A model generated the notes under the pieces. It was not told the origin of the DNA. It did no database searches and saw only the letters and a list, made by a program, of their open reading frames with translations. DNA of 64,000 bases, from contig NZ_JASTWJ010000001.1 of assembly GCF_030499515.1 (NCBI RefSeq), forward strand, positions 6,490,001-6,554,000. The letters are read 5' to 3'. Position 1 is the stretch's first letter. Each line of letters starts with the position of its first letter. Of this stretch, positions 29,715-37,567 are shown one piece after another. Source of the DNA: Streptomyces sp. DT2A-34. GTDB taxonomy: Bacteria > Actinomycetota > Actinomycetes > Streptomycetales > Streptomycetaceae. The translations under genes were made by a program, and so were the position numbers.

Positions 29715-32000
29715 TCAGTTCACGTCCGACGGGTCCAGACGGTAGACGGTCGACTGGTTGGTCTGCGAGGAGTTGTCCGAGCCGGAGTCGGATTCCGCGT
29801 CCGTGTCCGAGCCGGCAGTCGAGCTGTACTCGCTCTCCTTCACCGCCGTCCCGTTCTTCTGCACCCACTCCGTGACCTCGGAGCTGACGCTGCCGCCGCC
29901 GGGGCCGCCGCCCCTGCCGCCGCCACCGAGCTGGATGTAGTGCAACTCGCCCTTCTTCACCAGCTCCTTGAGCTTGGCCAGGGTCATCGCGTTGTCGGAG
30001 CCGGACCAGCCCCACATGGAGATGACGGGTTCGCCGCTGCTCAGGATCAGCTGGGCCGCGCTCTGCGAACTCGACACCGCCAGCAGCCACTTGGCGCCGT
30101 CCTGGTGCTTCTTGAGGTACGTGACGAGCTCGCTGCTCGCGCCGCCGCCCATACCGCCGCCTCCGCCGAAGCCGCCTCCGCCCATGCCGCCCCGCAGGGC
30201 CCTGCCTCCCCCGCTGTTGCCGGTGCCCGTCTCGCCGGGGGCGATGCCGCTGTTGCCGGTGCCGTTCGGGGGCGTACCGCCCATCTCGCCGGTGCCGCCG
30301 GGAGCCTGGCCGTTCTGGCCGTACTGACCACCGGCTTGCCCGTTCTGGCCGCCGGCCTGGGTGTTCTGCCCGCCCTGCTGAGTGCCGCCCCCCGGCATCT
30401 GACCGTCACCGCCATCGAAGCCACCCCGGCCGCCGCCACCGCCCCCACCGGGACCGCCGCCGAAGCCGCTCCCCGTCGAGGGCCCGGCCGTCGGGTTCGT
30501 ACCGCCCATGCCGCCGCCCGAACCGGACGGCACCGACCAGGCGTACGCCGCCGGACCCGCCACCGCGGCGACGACCGCCGCCGTCACGGAGGCCGCCAGC
30601 AGCCGCAGCCGGTTCCCGGACGCGGACCGGAAGACGAGCAGCCCCACGATCGCCGGCGCCATGACGACGGCGATCGCCGGCCACAGCCAGGTGTTCCAGC
30701 CGGAGGCCCGCCGCAGGAGTACGACGGCCCAGATCGCGGTGACCGCGAGGCCCGCCGGCAGCACCCACGCCCACCGCTTGTCGGCGCGGAACGCGCGCAG
30801 CAGCATCACGCCGCCGCCTCCGCACAGAGCCGCGATGCCCGGGGCGAGCGCGGTCGTGTAGTACGGGTGCATCGTGCCCTCGGCCATGGCGAAGGTCAGG
30901 TAGTGCAGCGCGGTCCAGCCGCCCCAGAGGAGCAGTGCGGCGCGGGTGAGGTCGGTGCGCGGGGCGCGCCCGCGCAGGATGAGACCACCGATGCAGGCGA
31001 TGGCCGCGAAGGGGATCAGCCAGGAGATCTGGCCGCCGAGGATGTCGTTGAAGAGACGCCCGATCCCGGCGGTCCCGGAGAATCCTCCGCCTCCGCCTCC
31101 GCCACCGCCGCCTCCGCCGTTGCCCTCGCCGCCGAGGATCCGGCCGAGGCCGTTGTAGCCCATGATCAGGTCCCAGGCCGTGCCGTCCGTCGAACCGCCG
31201 ATGTACGGGCGCTCGTCGGCGGGCACGAGGGAGACGGCCGCCGCCCACCAGAAGCTGGAGACGGCGAGTGCCACCCCCGCGATCAGCAGGTTCACGATCC
31301 GCTTCACGAGCTTGGGCCTGGCCGCGTACAGGTAGACCGCGAAGACGGCGGGCAGCGCGATGTAGCCCTGGAGCATCTTCGTGTTGAACGCGAGGCCGAA
31401 GCACACCGCGGAGCCGACCAGCGGCAGCAACTTGCCGTTGTGCACGGCCCGCAGGGCGAGCGCCGCGCCGCCGGTCATCAGGAACACCAGCAGGGTGTCG
31501 GGGTTGTTGTCACGGTTGATGGCGACGGTGATCGGCGTCAGGGCCAGTACCAGGGCGGCGACCGTCGCCGCGCCGTGGCCCCACACCCGCTTCACCGAGG
31601 CGTGCACGATCCAGATCGTCGCCAGCGCGACCAGGATCATCGGCAGCATCATCTGCCAGGTGCCGTAGCCGAAGACCCGGCACGACAGTCCCATGACCAT
31701 CAGGGCGAACGGCGGCTTGTCGACGGTGAGGAAGTTCCCCGCGTCCAGCGACCCGAAGAACCACGCCTTCCAGCTCTGCGTGCCGCTCAGGACGGCCGCG
31801 CTGTAGAAGCTGTTCAGGCTGGACCCGGAGAGGTTCCAGGAGTACAGCACCGCCGCCAGGATCAGGATCGCGATCAGCGCGGGGAGCGACCAGCGGGGGG
31901 CCTTGTCCGGGGGTGCGGCGGGCGGGGCCGCCGGTGGGGCCTGCGGTGGCACGTCGGGGGGCACGGTCGGGTGGGCGTGGGGATCGGTGGCTGCTGTCAC
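29715..32000 (-). CDS. GT39/ArnT-like membrane mannosyltransferase with Gly-rich extracellular part
   Basis: Integral-membrane glycosyltransferase of 761 aa. After a Pro-rich cytosolic N-terminus, the first helix leads to NSFYSAAVLSGTQSWKAW and LTVDKPPFALMVMG, the conserved acidic loop that binds polyprenyl-phosphate sugar donors. About 11-13 hydrophobic segments follow. A run of 12 Gly interrupts the loop near residue 290, and a long Gly/Gln/Asn-rich stretch (about residues 510-620) joins the membrane domain to an extracellular C-terminal domain ending in RLDPSDVN. The GTG at 32000 is the only plausible start after the last upstream stop. The acceptor (protein or glycolipid) is unknown. Confidence 0.87.
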   Translation of the reverse strand: MTAATDPHAHPTVPPDVPPQAPPAAPPAAPPDKAPRWSLPALIAILILAAVLYSWNLSGSSLNSFYSAAVLSGTQSWKAWFFGSLDAGNFLTVDKPPFALMVMGLSCRVFGYGTWQMMLPMILVALATIWIVHASVKRVWGHGAATVAALVLALTPITVAINRDNNPDTLLVFLMTGGAALALRAVHNGKLLPLVGSAVCFGLAFNTKMLQGYIALPAVFAVYLYAARPKLVKRIVNLLIAGVALAVSSFWWAAAVSLVPADERPYIGGSTDGTAWDLIMGYNGLGRILGGEGNGGGGGGGGGGGGFSGTAGIGRLFNDILGGQISWLIPFAAIACIGGLILRGRAPRTDLTRAALLLWGGWTALHYLTFAMAEGTMHPYYTTALAPGIAALCGGGGVMLLRAFRADKRWAWVLPAGLAVTAIWAVVLLRRASGWNTWLWPAIAVVMAPAIVGLLVFRSASGNRLRLLAASVTAAVVAAVAGPAAYAWSVPSGSGGGMGGTNPTAGPSTGSGFGGGPGGGGGGGRGGFDGGDGQMPGGGTQQGGQNTQAGGQNGQAGGQYGQNGQAPGGTGEMGGTPPNGTGNSGIAPGETGTGNSGGGRALRGGMGGGGFGGGGGMGGGASSELVTYLKKHQDGAKWLLAVSSSQSAAQLILSSGEPVISMWGWSGSDNAMTLAKLKELVKKGELHYIQLGGGGRGGGPGGGSVSSEVTEWVQKNGTAVKESEYSSTAGSDTDAESDSGSDNSSQTNQSTVYRLDPSDVN

Positions 32001-32202
32001 CCGGGCATCGTGTGAGGTGGGGGTGGGTGCGGGCTGTGCCGGACCTGGCGGCTGGCTGTGAAAACTCAAAGTAGTCCGCAATGGGGTGCTGAAGAGGAGC
32101 CAGAAGATTGAGAGTTGAAGTAAAGACTCCCTCGTGTCATGATCACGGCCGCACCAAGTGAACCGATGTGACCACTCGGTTCCACCACATGCAGGGGGAA
32201 TC

Positions 32203-32595
32203 ATGCGCAAGCGCGCTACCTTTGCCATGGCCGCAGCCGGTGCGGCCTTCCTCGCCACGCTGACGTTCGGCGCGGCCCCGGCCTCGGCTGTGATCGACGA
32301 GAAGATCTCGGGCACCGTGTACGACGACGGCTGGTCCCACTACAAGATCAAGCGGTGCGCACAGCGCGACGTCGTTCTCGATGTGCAGAGTTCGCCTGAC
32401 GACGACGACATGTACCACTACGCGTCCAAGAGTCAGGGTGGTGGCGGGTCCTACGGCACCAAGCAGGTCGACGAGTTCACCGGGGCCAAGTACATGGGGC
32501 TCCGCTCCGGCTGCTTCTACTGGAACTCCCGCCAAGAGGAGGGCCTCATCGAAACGGACTGGGAGGACGTCTGGTACGGGGAGATCGACTACTGA
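32203..32595 (+). CDS. Small secreted protein A of the ABC cassette, 130 aa
   Basis: The Sec signal MRKRATFAMAAAGAAF...APASA is followed by a ~100-aa acidic, Tyr/Trp-rich mature domain with two Cys (KRCAQ and SGCFYW). It is clearly paralogous to the protein at 35725-36129: both share YDD-WSHY, -RRC/KRC, QGGGG, SGCFYWN-RQ and a C-terminal G-IDY/G-IEY. ATG at 32203 with AGGGGGA before it. First gene of a six-gene cassette including a lipoprotein and an ABC transporter. No known family; a secreted bacteriocin-like or signalling protein handled by the transporter is one hypothesis. Confidence 0.85.
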   Translation: MRKRATFAMAAAGAAFLATLTFGAAPASAVIDEKISGTVYDDGWSHYKIKRCAQRDVVLDVQSSPDDDDMYHYASKSQGGGGSYGTKQVDEFTGAKYMGLRSGCFYWNSRQEEGLIETDWEDVWYGEIDY

Positions 32596-32629
32596 CAGCC
32601 CCGGCCTGAACGATCAGCGTGGAGCAAGC

Positions 32630-33118
32630 ATGAAAACGCGCCAGTACGTACTCCTGTCCTGTCTCCTGGTGATGGGCCCCGCACTCTCCGCCTGTGGCGG
32701 CACGTCTGAGGCTTCCGACGGCTGGGAGAGCAAGCAGGAGGTGACCGCCGAGGTCAAGAAGCTTCGTGCGGACACCGAACTGCCTCCCGGCGGCAAGTGG
32801 AACGCGGAGGTGTCGGGCTCGGACGACGACCACTACCAGACGGGATCGGCCGATGCCCTCGTCCTGGACGAGGCACAGTGCGAGTGGTACGCGTACTGGC
32901 TCGATCGCACCGAGTCGTCCGACGACAAGGCCGCGGCGACGGCACTGAAGCACTTCGTCGTCCTGCATGACATGCCGGCCTACAAAGCCAACGACAAGTC
33001 GTACCGGGAAGTCGTGCAGTCCGTCGAGGACGCGGCGGAACTGGGTGACCCGAGCGGAGTCCAGGGATTCGTCCGGGACAACTGCGAGGGCATGCAGGAA
33101 GGCAGCGACTACCAGTGA
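32630..33118 (+). CDS. Cassette lipoprotein, 162 aa
   Basis: The signal sequence ends in a lipobox (ALSACGG, Cys21), so the protein is anchored outside the membrane. The mature part is highly charged and helical, with two further Cys (DEAQCEWYAYW and VRDNCEGMQ). GGAG precedes the ATG at 32630, 34 bp after gene A. Its stop overlaps the GTG of the next gene (GTGA at 33115). No domain recognised. By position it could bind the small secreted proteins or give immunity to them (inference). Confidence 0.85.
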   Translation: MKTRQYVLLSCLLVMGPALSACGGTSEASDGWESKQEVTAEVKKLRADTELPPGGKWNAEVSGSDDDHYQTGSADALVLDEAQCEWYAYWLDRTESSDDKAAATALKHFVVLHDMPAYKANDKSYREVVQSVEDAAELGDPSGVQGFVRDNCEGMQEGSDYQ

Positions 33119-33801
33119 GGCTGCGGCGCATCGGCCTCGGCCCCGCCGCCGTGGCCGCGCTGTTCGGTGTGATCGGTGGCATTGCGTCCTGGGCCTTGTT
33201 GGGCACGGCCCAGCAGGGCCAGGCGAGCGTACCTGTCCAGGAACAGGGCGAAAACCATGTCGAGCCCGCCGTGGTGACGGTCCGTACGGCCGACGTCACC
33301 AGCGTGCTCACCATGGAGGGTCGGATCGCGAAGGAGTCCGGGCGCCATGTCGCACAGGCCACTGTCGCGCCGGCCCACCTGTACCGCTTCATCGACACCC
33401 CGCGTACCGCCAAGGTGAAGATCGTGGATGGTCCCGAGGCCTTCACCTGTGGTGACGTCACCGTCGGCGCTGACCCGTCCGACCCCTCCGGTGACGTCCT
33501 GTTCACTTGCACCGTGCCCACGTCCGTCAAGGTGTTCACCGGGCTCCCGATCAAGGTGGCGGTGGCCACCGGGCACGCCGACAACGCGGTTACGGTGCCG
33601 GTCAGCGCGCTGTCCGGAACAGTGGGATCGGCTCACGTCACAGTCGTCGACGACCAGGGCGGCCGCAAGCAGCGGCAGGTCGTCGTCGGTGTCGTCAACG
33701 GTGTCGTGGCCCAGGTGACCAAGGGACTCGAAGCCGGCGAGAAGGTGCAGGATCCAGTGGCGGACGCCTTGGTCGGCGCCGGTGTGGGGGAGAGCGGGTG
33801 A
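33115..33801 (+). CDS. Minimal membrane-fusion/adaptor-like protein
   Basis: A 228-aa protein with one N-terminal membrane segment (AAVAALFGVIGGIASWALL) and an extracellular beta-rich remainder. The C-terminal part (KVAVATGHADNAVTVPVSAL, then VTVVDDQGGRKQRQV and GLEAGEKV) resembles the beta-barrel and membrane-proximal ends of MacA/RND-type adaptors. The long hairpin and classic lipoyl halves are absent, and two Cys (FTCGD, LFTCTV) occur instead. GTG start at 33115 inside the lipoprotein stop; its own stop overlaps the ABC ATPase start (GTGA). Probably the extracellular partner of the transporter. Confidence 0.8.
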   Translation: MRLRRIGLGPAAVAALFGVIGGIASWALLGTAQQGQASVPVQEQGENHVEPAVVTVRTADVTSVLTMEGRIAKESGRHVAQATVAPAHLYRFIDTPRTAKVKIVDGPEAFTCGDVTVGADPSDPSGDVLFTCTVPTSVKVFTGLPIKVAVATGHADNAVTVPVSALSGTVGSAHVTVVDDQGGRKQRQVVVGVVNGVVAQVTKGLEAGEKVQDPVADALVGAGVGESG

Positions 33802-34499
33802 CGCTGTCTCTGCGGGGTGTCACCAAGACAATCCCCCTCGGCGACGGGCGGCACGTCGATCTCATCAGGGACCTGGACTTCGACCTGGCGCCGGGTGACT
33901 CGGTGTCCGTCGTGGGCCGCTCCGGCAGCGGCAAGAGCAGCCTCCTGAACATCCTGGGACTGCTCGACCGGCCGACGAGCGGACAGGTGGAACTCGACGG
34001 CCAGAGCCTGCTCGGCCTGCCCGACCGCAAGCTCTCGACGATCCGGGGACGGCACATCTCGTTCATCTTCCAGCAGTTCCACCTGCTGCCCAGACGGACC
34101 GCGCTGGAGAACGTGTGGACGCCCCTCGCTCACATTCGGGACCGCGCACTGTGGCGGCAGCGCCGTGAACTGGCTGCCGAGGCGCTGGCCCGGGTCGGCC
34201 TGACCGGCAAGGAAGACGCGATGCCGGAGACCCTCTCCGGTGGTGAACAGCAGCGAGTGGCCATTGCTCGCGCGCTGGTCCACCGGCCGCGGTACGTCCT
34301 CGCCGACGAGCCCACCGGGGCGCTGGACGGTGAGACCGCCCACAGTGTCATGGACCTGCTCCTCGACGTGGCCCGCTCCCAGCGGGCCGGGCTCGTCCTG
34401 GTGACCCACGACGCCCAGCATGCCACCGCAACCGAACGACAACTCAGGCTCGACGAAGGAACGTTGGCACCTCTGGTGCCGGAGGGGAAGATGCGGTGA
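33798..34499 (+). CDS. ABC transporter ATPase (MacB/LolD-like)
   Basis: A cytosolic ATPase subunit of 233 aa with all motifs intact: Walker A GRSGSGKSS, Q-loop FIFQQFHLLP, signature LSGGEQQR, Walker B YVLADEPTGALD and H-loop LVTHD. The subfamily is the one that pairs with MacB/FtsX-type mechanotransmission permeases. GTG start at 33798 overlapping the adaptor stop; stop overlaps the permease GTG (GTGA at 34496). It energises the cassette's export or extraction step. Confidence 0.92.
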   Translation: MTLSLRGVTKTIPLGDGRHVDLIRDLDFDLAPGDSVSVVGRSGSGKSSLLNILGLLDRPTSGQVELDGQSLLGLPDRKLSTIRGRHISFIFQQFHLLPRRTALENVWTPLAHIRDRALWRQRRELAAEALARVGLTGKEDAMPETLSGGEQQRVAIARALVHRPRYVLADEPTGALDGETAHSVMDLLLDVARSQRAGLVLVTHDAQHATATERQLRLDEGTLAPLVPEGKMR

Positions 34500-35689
34500 A
34501 CAGTGTCCTTCCCCTACTCTCCTCCGCCTGGCAGGAGTTGCGGGTGCACCGGGTGCGTTCGCTCCTCGCAGGGCTGAGCGTGGTGATCGGAGTTGCGGCC
34601 CTGGTGGCCGTCGTCGCCATGGGAGACCTCGGACGGGCCGCTGTCCAGGAGCAGGTGGAGCGTACGGTCGGCCGTCCCGCGACCCTCTCGGTCCATCTGA
34701 CGGCGGATGGAGAGCAGACCGCGTCCAGGCCATCGGTGGACCGCAACGCGGCGTGGATCAGGCAGCTGGGGGTACGGGCGCTATCACGTGTGGAGGTGCG
34801 CCAGGCGCAACTCGATGCGGTGTCGTCCTCTCCGGTCCCGCCGCTCGGCGTGACGGTCATGGGTGTCGACGGGGCCTATGGGTCCGTCAAGCGCATGGAC
34901 CTCCTCGCCGGGCAGTGGCTCCCGGAAAGGAAGGCAGAGCCCTGGGCTCCGCCGCTCTACCTCAACGCCGAGGCAGCCGAACACTTCGGTGTCGACCACA
35001 ACGCCCTGGGCTCCCGCCTCTCGATCGAGGCGGACACCCCGACCCGGGGAATCGTCCTCGGCGTTGTCGACGACTCCCGCAACGAGCCGGTCGCCTACAC
35101 GGACATCCGGTCGCTGCGGAAGTGGTACTCGGAGTCCACGGCTCCCGAGACGGCCGAGATCCTTCTGACCGTCGCGCCGTCGGAGGCCGAGTACGTGACC
35201 TCCGCTGTTCTGCACCACCTGGCATCGGCTGGCCTTACAGGCAGCGAACGAGTCCAGCGGGTGGACGATTTCTCCGCGTACGAGCGAATCCTCAAACTCC
35301 TGCAGGCTGTACTCGGAGCCATTGCGGGAATCTCGCTCGTCACCGGCGGAATCGGCCTGATGAACCTGACGCTTTCGCAAATACAGTCGCGTGTCCACGA
35401 GTTCGGAGTGCGCCGCGCGTTCGGCGCGTCCCAGTCCCACATCTTCGCCATCATCCTGTGGGAATCCGTCATCCTCACGGCGGTCTCGTCCCTGCTTGGA
35501 ACGCTCCTGTCGGCAGGCGTATTCAACGCCGCCCTGTTCATGGTGCCGGACTTCTCCGGCGGAATTCAATTCCCCGTCACGGCGGCCCTCATCGGAAGTG
35601 CGGCCGCCATTCTCATCGGCGTCGTCTCGGCGCTGGTACCGGCCCTGCGCGCCGCGCGGCTGGACATCATTCGCGCGATTCGCACGTGA
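34496..35689 (+). CDS. ABC permease, MacB/FtsX type
   Basis: A 397-aa permease with four transmembrane helices: one near residues 20-40 (LLAGLSVVIGVAALVAVVAM), a large extracellular domain (~45-265), then three helices at the C-terminus, with MNLTLSQIQSRVHEFGVRRA as the cytosolic coupling helix. This is the MacB_PCD plus FtsX layout. Such systems export peptides, extract membrane-bound molecules or confer bacteriocin immunity. Translationally coupled to the ATPase; 35 bp separate it from secreted protein B. Confidence 0.9.
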   Translation: MNSVLPLLSSAWQELRVHRVRSLLAGLSVVIGVAALVAVVAMGDLGRAAVQEQVERTVGRPATLSVHLTADGEQTASRPSVDRNAAWIRQLGVRALSRVEVRQAQLDAVSSSPVPPLGVTVMGVDGAYGSVKRMDLLAGQWLPERKAEPWAPPLYLNAEAAEHFGVDHNALGSRLSIEADTPTRGIVLGVVDDSRNEPVAYTDIRSLRKWYSESTAPETAEILLTVAPSEAEYVTSAVLHHLASAGLTGSERVQRVDDFSAYERILKLLQAVLGAIAGISLVTGGIGLMNLTLSQIQSRVHEFGVRRAFGASQSHIFAIILWESVILTAVSSLLGTLLSAGVFNAALFMVPDFSGGIQFPVTAALIGSAAAILIGVVSALVPALRAARLDIIRAIRT

Positions 35690-35724
35690 CGGCGAGTCGT
35701 GCCCGGAAATGAGAGATCGAATAT

Positions 35725-36129
35725 ATGCGAACCAAGACAGTAACCGGCCGACTGGTCACAGGGGCCGTCTGTGCCCTCGCTGCCGTCGTGCTGACCTCCT
35801 CCCCGGCGTCCGCGGCGCTGACTGTGGAGCGATTCTCCGGGCTGCTGTACGACGACGATTGGTCGCACTACAGCAATCGGCGGTGTGCCACGGATCCGGT
35901 GAAGTTCTACCTCGACAAGTGGCCCGACGGTGACGGCACGCGCCACATAGCCTCCGCCAACCAGGGAGGTGGCGGCACCGAACGGGGTGAGAAGTACGTG
36001 GCCGGCAAGGACAGCAGCAAGAAGTCCATGGGCTTCTCTTCCGGCTGCTTCTACTGGAACACCCGTCAGTACGAAAGCACCTTCGAGGTGGATGGCGAAG
36101 ACAACTTCATGGGACAGATCGAGTATTGA
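35725..36129 (+). CDS. Small secreted protein B of the ABC cassette, 134 aa
   Basis: Paralog of the protein at 32203-32595. The signal peptide ends SSPASA, followed by a ~104-aa mature domain with YDDDWSHYSNRRC, NQGGGGTERG and SGCFYWNTRQ. The two Cys match those of protein A, suggesting one conserved disulfide. It is slightly more basic than A. ATG at 35725 behind GAGAG; likely read from the same transcript as the transporter. The presence of one copy at each end of the ABC cassette suggests a two-component product or a product-and-cognate pair. Function unknown. Confidence 0.85.
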   Translation: MRTKTVTGRLVTGAVCALAAVVLTSSPASAALTVERFSGLLYDDDWSHYSNRRCATDPVKFYLDKWPDGDGTRHIASANQGGGGTERGEKYVAGKDSSKKSMGFSSGCFYWNTRQYESTFEVDGEDNFMGQIEY

Positions 36130-36142
36130 TCGCCGACTGTTG

Positions 36143-36190
36143 CGGACGGTGGGCGGGGGCGGCGTGCCGTACCCCGCCACCTTGCCGTCC
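36143..36190. terminator. Imperfect hairpin at the end of the ABC cassette
   Basis: GGACGGTGGGCGGGG can pair with CCCCGCCACCTTGCCGTCC with a small bulge, between the convergent stops of secreted protein B and the DUF397 gene. A likely shared terminator, weaker in pairing than others in the window. Confidence 0.45.
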
Positions 36191-36406
36191 TCAGGGCTGA
36201 GATGCCTTGATGGACGTGACGAAGGCAGACCAGTCGGCGGCGGAGAAGACCAGCGCCGGGCCGTGCGGGGCCTTGGAGTCGCGGACGGGGATGCCGGAGG
36301 GGTGGTTGTCGAGGACTTCGAGGCAGCTCCCGGCGTTGTCATCGCTGTGCGACGACTTGCGCCAGCCGCTCAGCGTGGCCGCGTCCGGGATGGTGCGCTC
36401 AGTCAT
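36191..36406 (-). CDS. DUF397 domain protein
   Basis: A 71-aa protein with the DUF397 hallmarks: LSGWRKSSHSDDNAGSCLEV, then IPVRDSKAPHGPALVFS and AADWSAFV. Such proteins occur almost only in actinomycetes, next to XRE regulators of the WhiJ type, and may be their small antagonists. The start overlaps the stop of the XRE gene by 8 bp, so they are co-expressed and probably act together. Confidence 0.92.
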   Translation of the reverse strand: MTERTIPDAATLSGWRKSSHSDDNAGSCLEVLDNHPSGIPVRDSKAPHGPALVFSAADWSAFVTSIKASQP

Positions 36407-37196
36407 GGTGCCCGTACCCCTTCGCAGTGGCCCTGAGCAGGGCCAGTGACTCCTTCAGCGGCAGTGCGTCGCTCATCGCGAGATCGTAGCGGTGCTGCAA
36501 CTTCCGGACCATGGACGGGGAATCGTGCAGCTTTCCCACGTGCCCGCCCTCGGTGTATGCCAGCGGCGGCTGGTCCTCGAACCACATCAGCGTGATCATG
36601 CTGGTCATCAGCGGATGATGGCCCACGTCAAACGGCAGCACATGCACGCGGATACGTCCAGTCTCGGCGAGCTGAACGACGTGCATGATCTGCTCCGTCA
36701 TGACGTCCCCGCCGGCCACCGGGCGTCGCAACAGTGTCTCGTCCAGCAGCGCCCACACTACGGGCGTCAACGGGTCTTCGAGGATCTTCGCCCGCTCAAG
36801 GCGTGTGACAACGCGCCTGTCACATTCCTCTTCACTCACCGGGGGGTACGCCGCGCCCAGAACCGCACGCGCGTACCTCTTCGTCTGGAGGATGCCCGGG
36901 AAGTACGCCAAGGCGAACTCGCGGATCGTCACTGCCTGCTGTTCGAGTACGAGCACCTTCTCGAAGTACTCGGCGATCGACTTCTCGTCGTCCTGCGGCA
37001 GAAAGCTGCTCAGCACATCCCCCGTGCCCAGAGCCGTATCCAGCCGCCGAGCATCCTCCTTGGACGGCACCCGCCGCCCCGCCTCGATATGCGCGATGTG
37101 CGAACGCGTCATGACCGCCTGGTCCGCCAACTGTTGCTGCGTCAGCCCTGCCGCCTCGCGTCGCGCCTTGAGCCAGTCGCCGTACATCGTGCCCAT
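36399..37196 (-). CDS. XRE-family regulator with DUF5753 (WhiJ-like)
   Basis: A 265-aa protein. The N-terminal helix-turn-helix (LTQQQLADQAVMTRSHIAHI) is followed by the long C-terminal DUF5753 region (FPGILQTKRYARAVL, RLERAKILEDP, VHVLPFDVGHHPL). The ATG at 37196 is used; an ATG at 37187 is an alternative. It partners the overlapping DUF397 gene and is divergent from two small genes, a layout seen in WhiJ-type developmental regulatory loci of Streptomyces. An inverted repeat just upstream could be its own operator. Confidence 0.92.
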   Translation of the reverse strand: MGTMYGDWLKARREAAGLTQQQLADQAVMTRSHIAHIEAGRRVPSKEDARRLDTALGTGDVLSSFLPQDDEKSIAEYFEKVLVLEQQAVTIREFALAYFPGILQTKRYARAVLGAAYPPVSEEECDRRVVTRLERAKILEDPLTPVVWALLDETLLRRPVAGGDVMTEQIMHVVQLAETGRIRVHVLPFDVGHHPLMTSMITLMWFEDQPPLAYTEGGHVGKLHDSPSMVRKLQHRYDLAMSDALPLKESLALLRATAKGYGHHD

Positions 37197-37210
37197 TGGA
37201 TCAACCCCCT

Positions 37211-37231
37211 TGTGACAAATGCTCTGTCACA
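37211..37231. promoter_or_regulatory. Inverted repeat upstream of the XRE gene
   Basis: TGTGACA (37211-37217) and TGTCACA (37225-37231) are perfect 7-bp inverted arms with a 7-nt spacer, 15 bp upstream of the XRE start codon. Likely operator for autoregulation, also positioned to affect the divergent genes at 37361. Confidence 0.6.
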
Positions 37232-37360
37232 CGCTTCCCTCTGGCGAGGCTAGCCCGATCCGTCTCAGTCTGTGAGTTGATCGCTACAGAACGCGATACC
37301 CCCGCGACCGTCCAACCGGTCCGGGGGCGTGGTCATCAACAATCGCTAGGAGCCGACGAC

Positions 37361-37567
37361 ATGAGTCACCGTATCGCCCTTCTCTGCGCGCCGCTGCTAC
37401 GTCTTCTGGGCTGCCCGGTCCGGAAGCGAAGGCGCGTTCTCGACGGCCCGACCGTCCGCCAAACCGGCGTCCACACGCCGAAGGAGGCGGCACCCCTGGT
37501 CGCCGTACCCGGCGTCGGTGTCGGGTCCTGCGGCATCCCCGCGTCGTGCATGGTGGTCACTCGATGA
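37361..37567 (+). CDS. Small hypothetical protein, 68 aa
   Basis: Begins MSHRIALLCAPLLRLLG with AGGAG 9 bp upstream. The N-terminus is a short hydrophobic/basic helix, then a Pro/Val-rich tail. Proteins of this look (LLRLL followed by basic and Pro residues) are common beside XRE/DUF397 pairs. The stop overlaps the ATG of the next gene (ATGA at 37564). No function known. Confidence 0.65.
   Translation: MSHRIALLCAPLLRLLGCPVRKRRRVLDGPTVRQTGVHTPKEAAPLVAVPGVGVGSCGIPASCMVVTR

Noticed and set aside
29616..32015. 799-aa plus-strand open frame
   Set aside because: Shadow of the GT39 gene; Ala/Arg/Gln-rich because of the opposite Gly-rich codons.
32203..36129. Lantibiotic (RiPP) cluster
   Set aside because: The small proteins have Sec signals and no Ser/Thr-Cys core, and there is no LanB, LanC, LanM, radical-SAM or protease gene.
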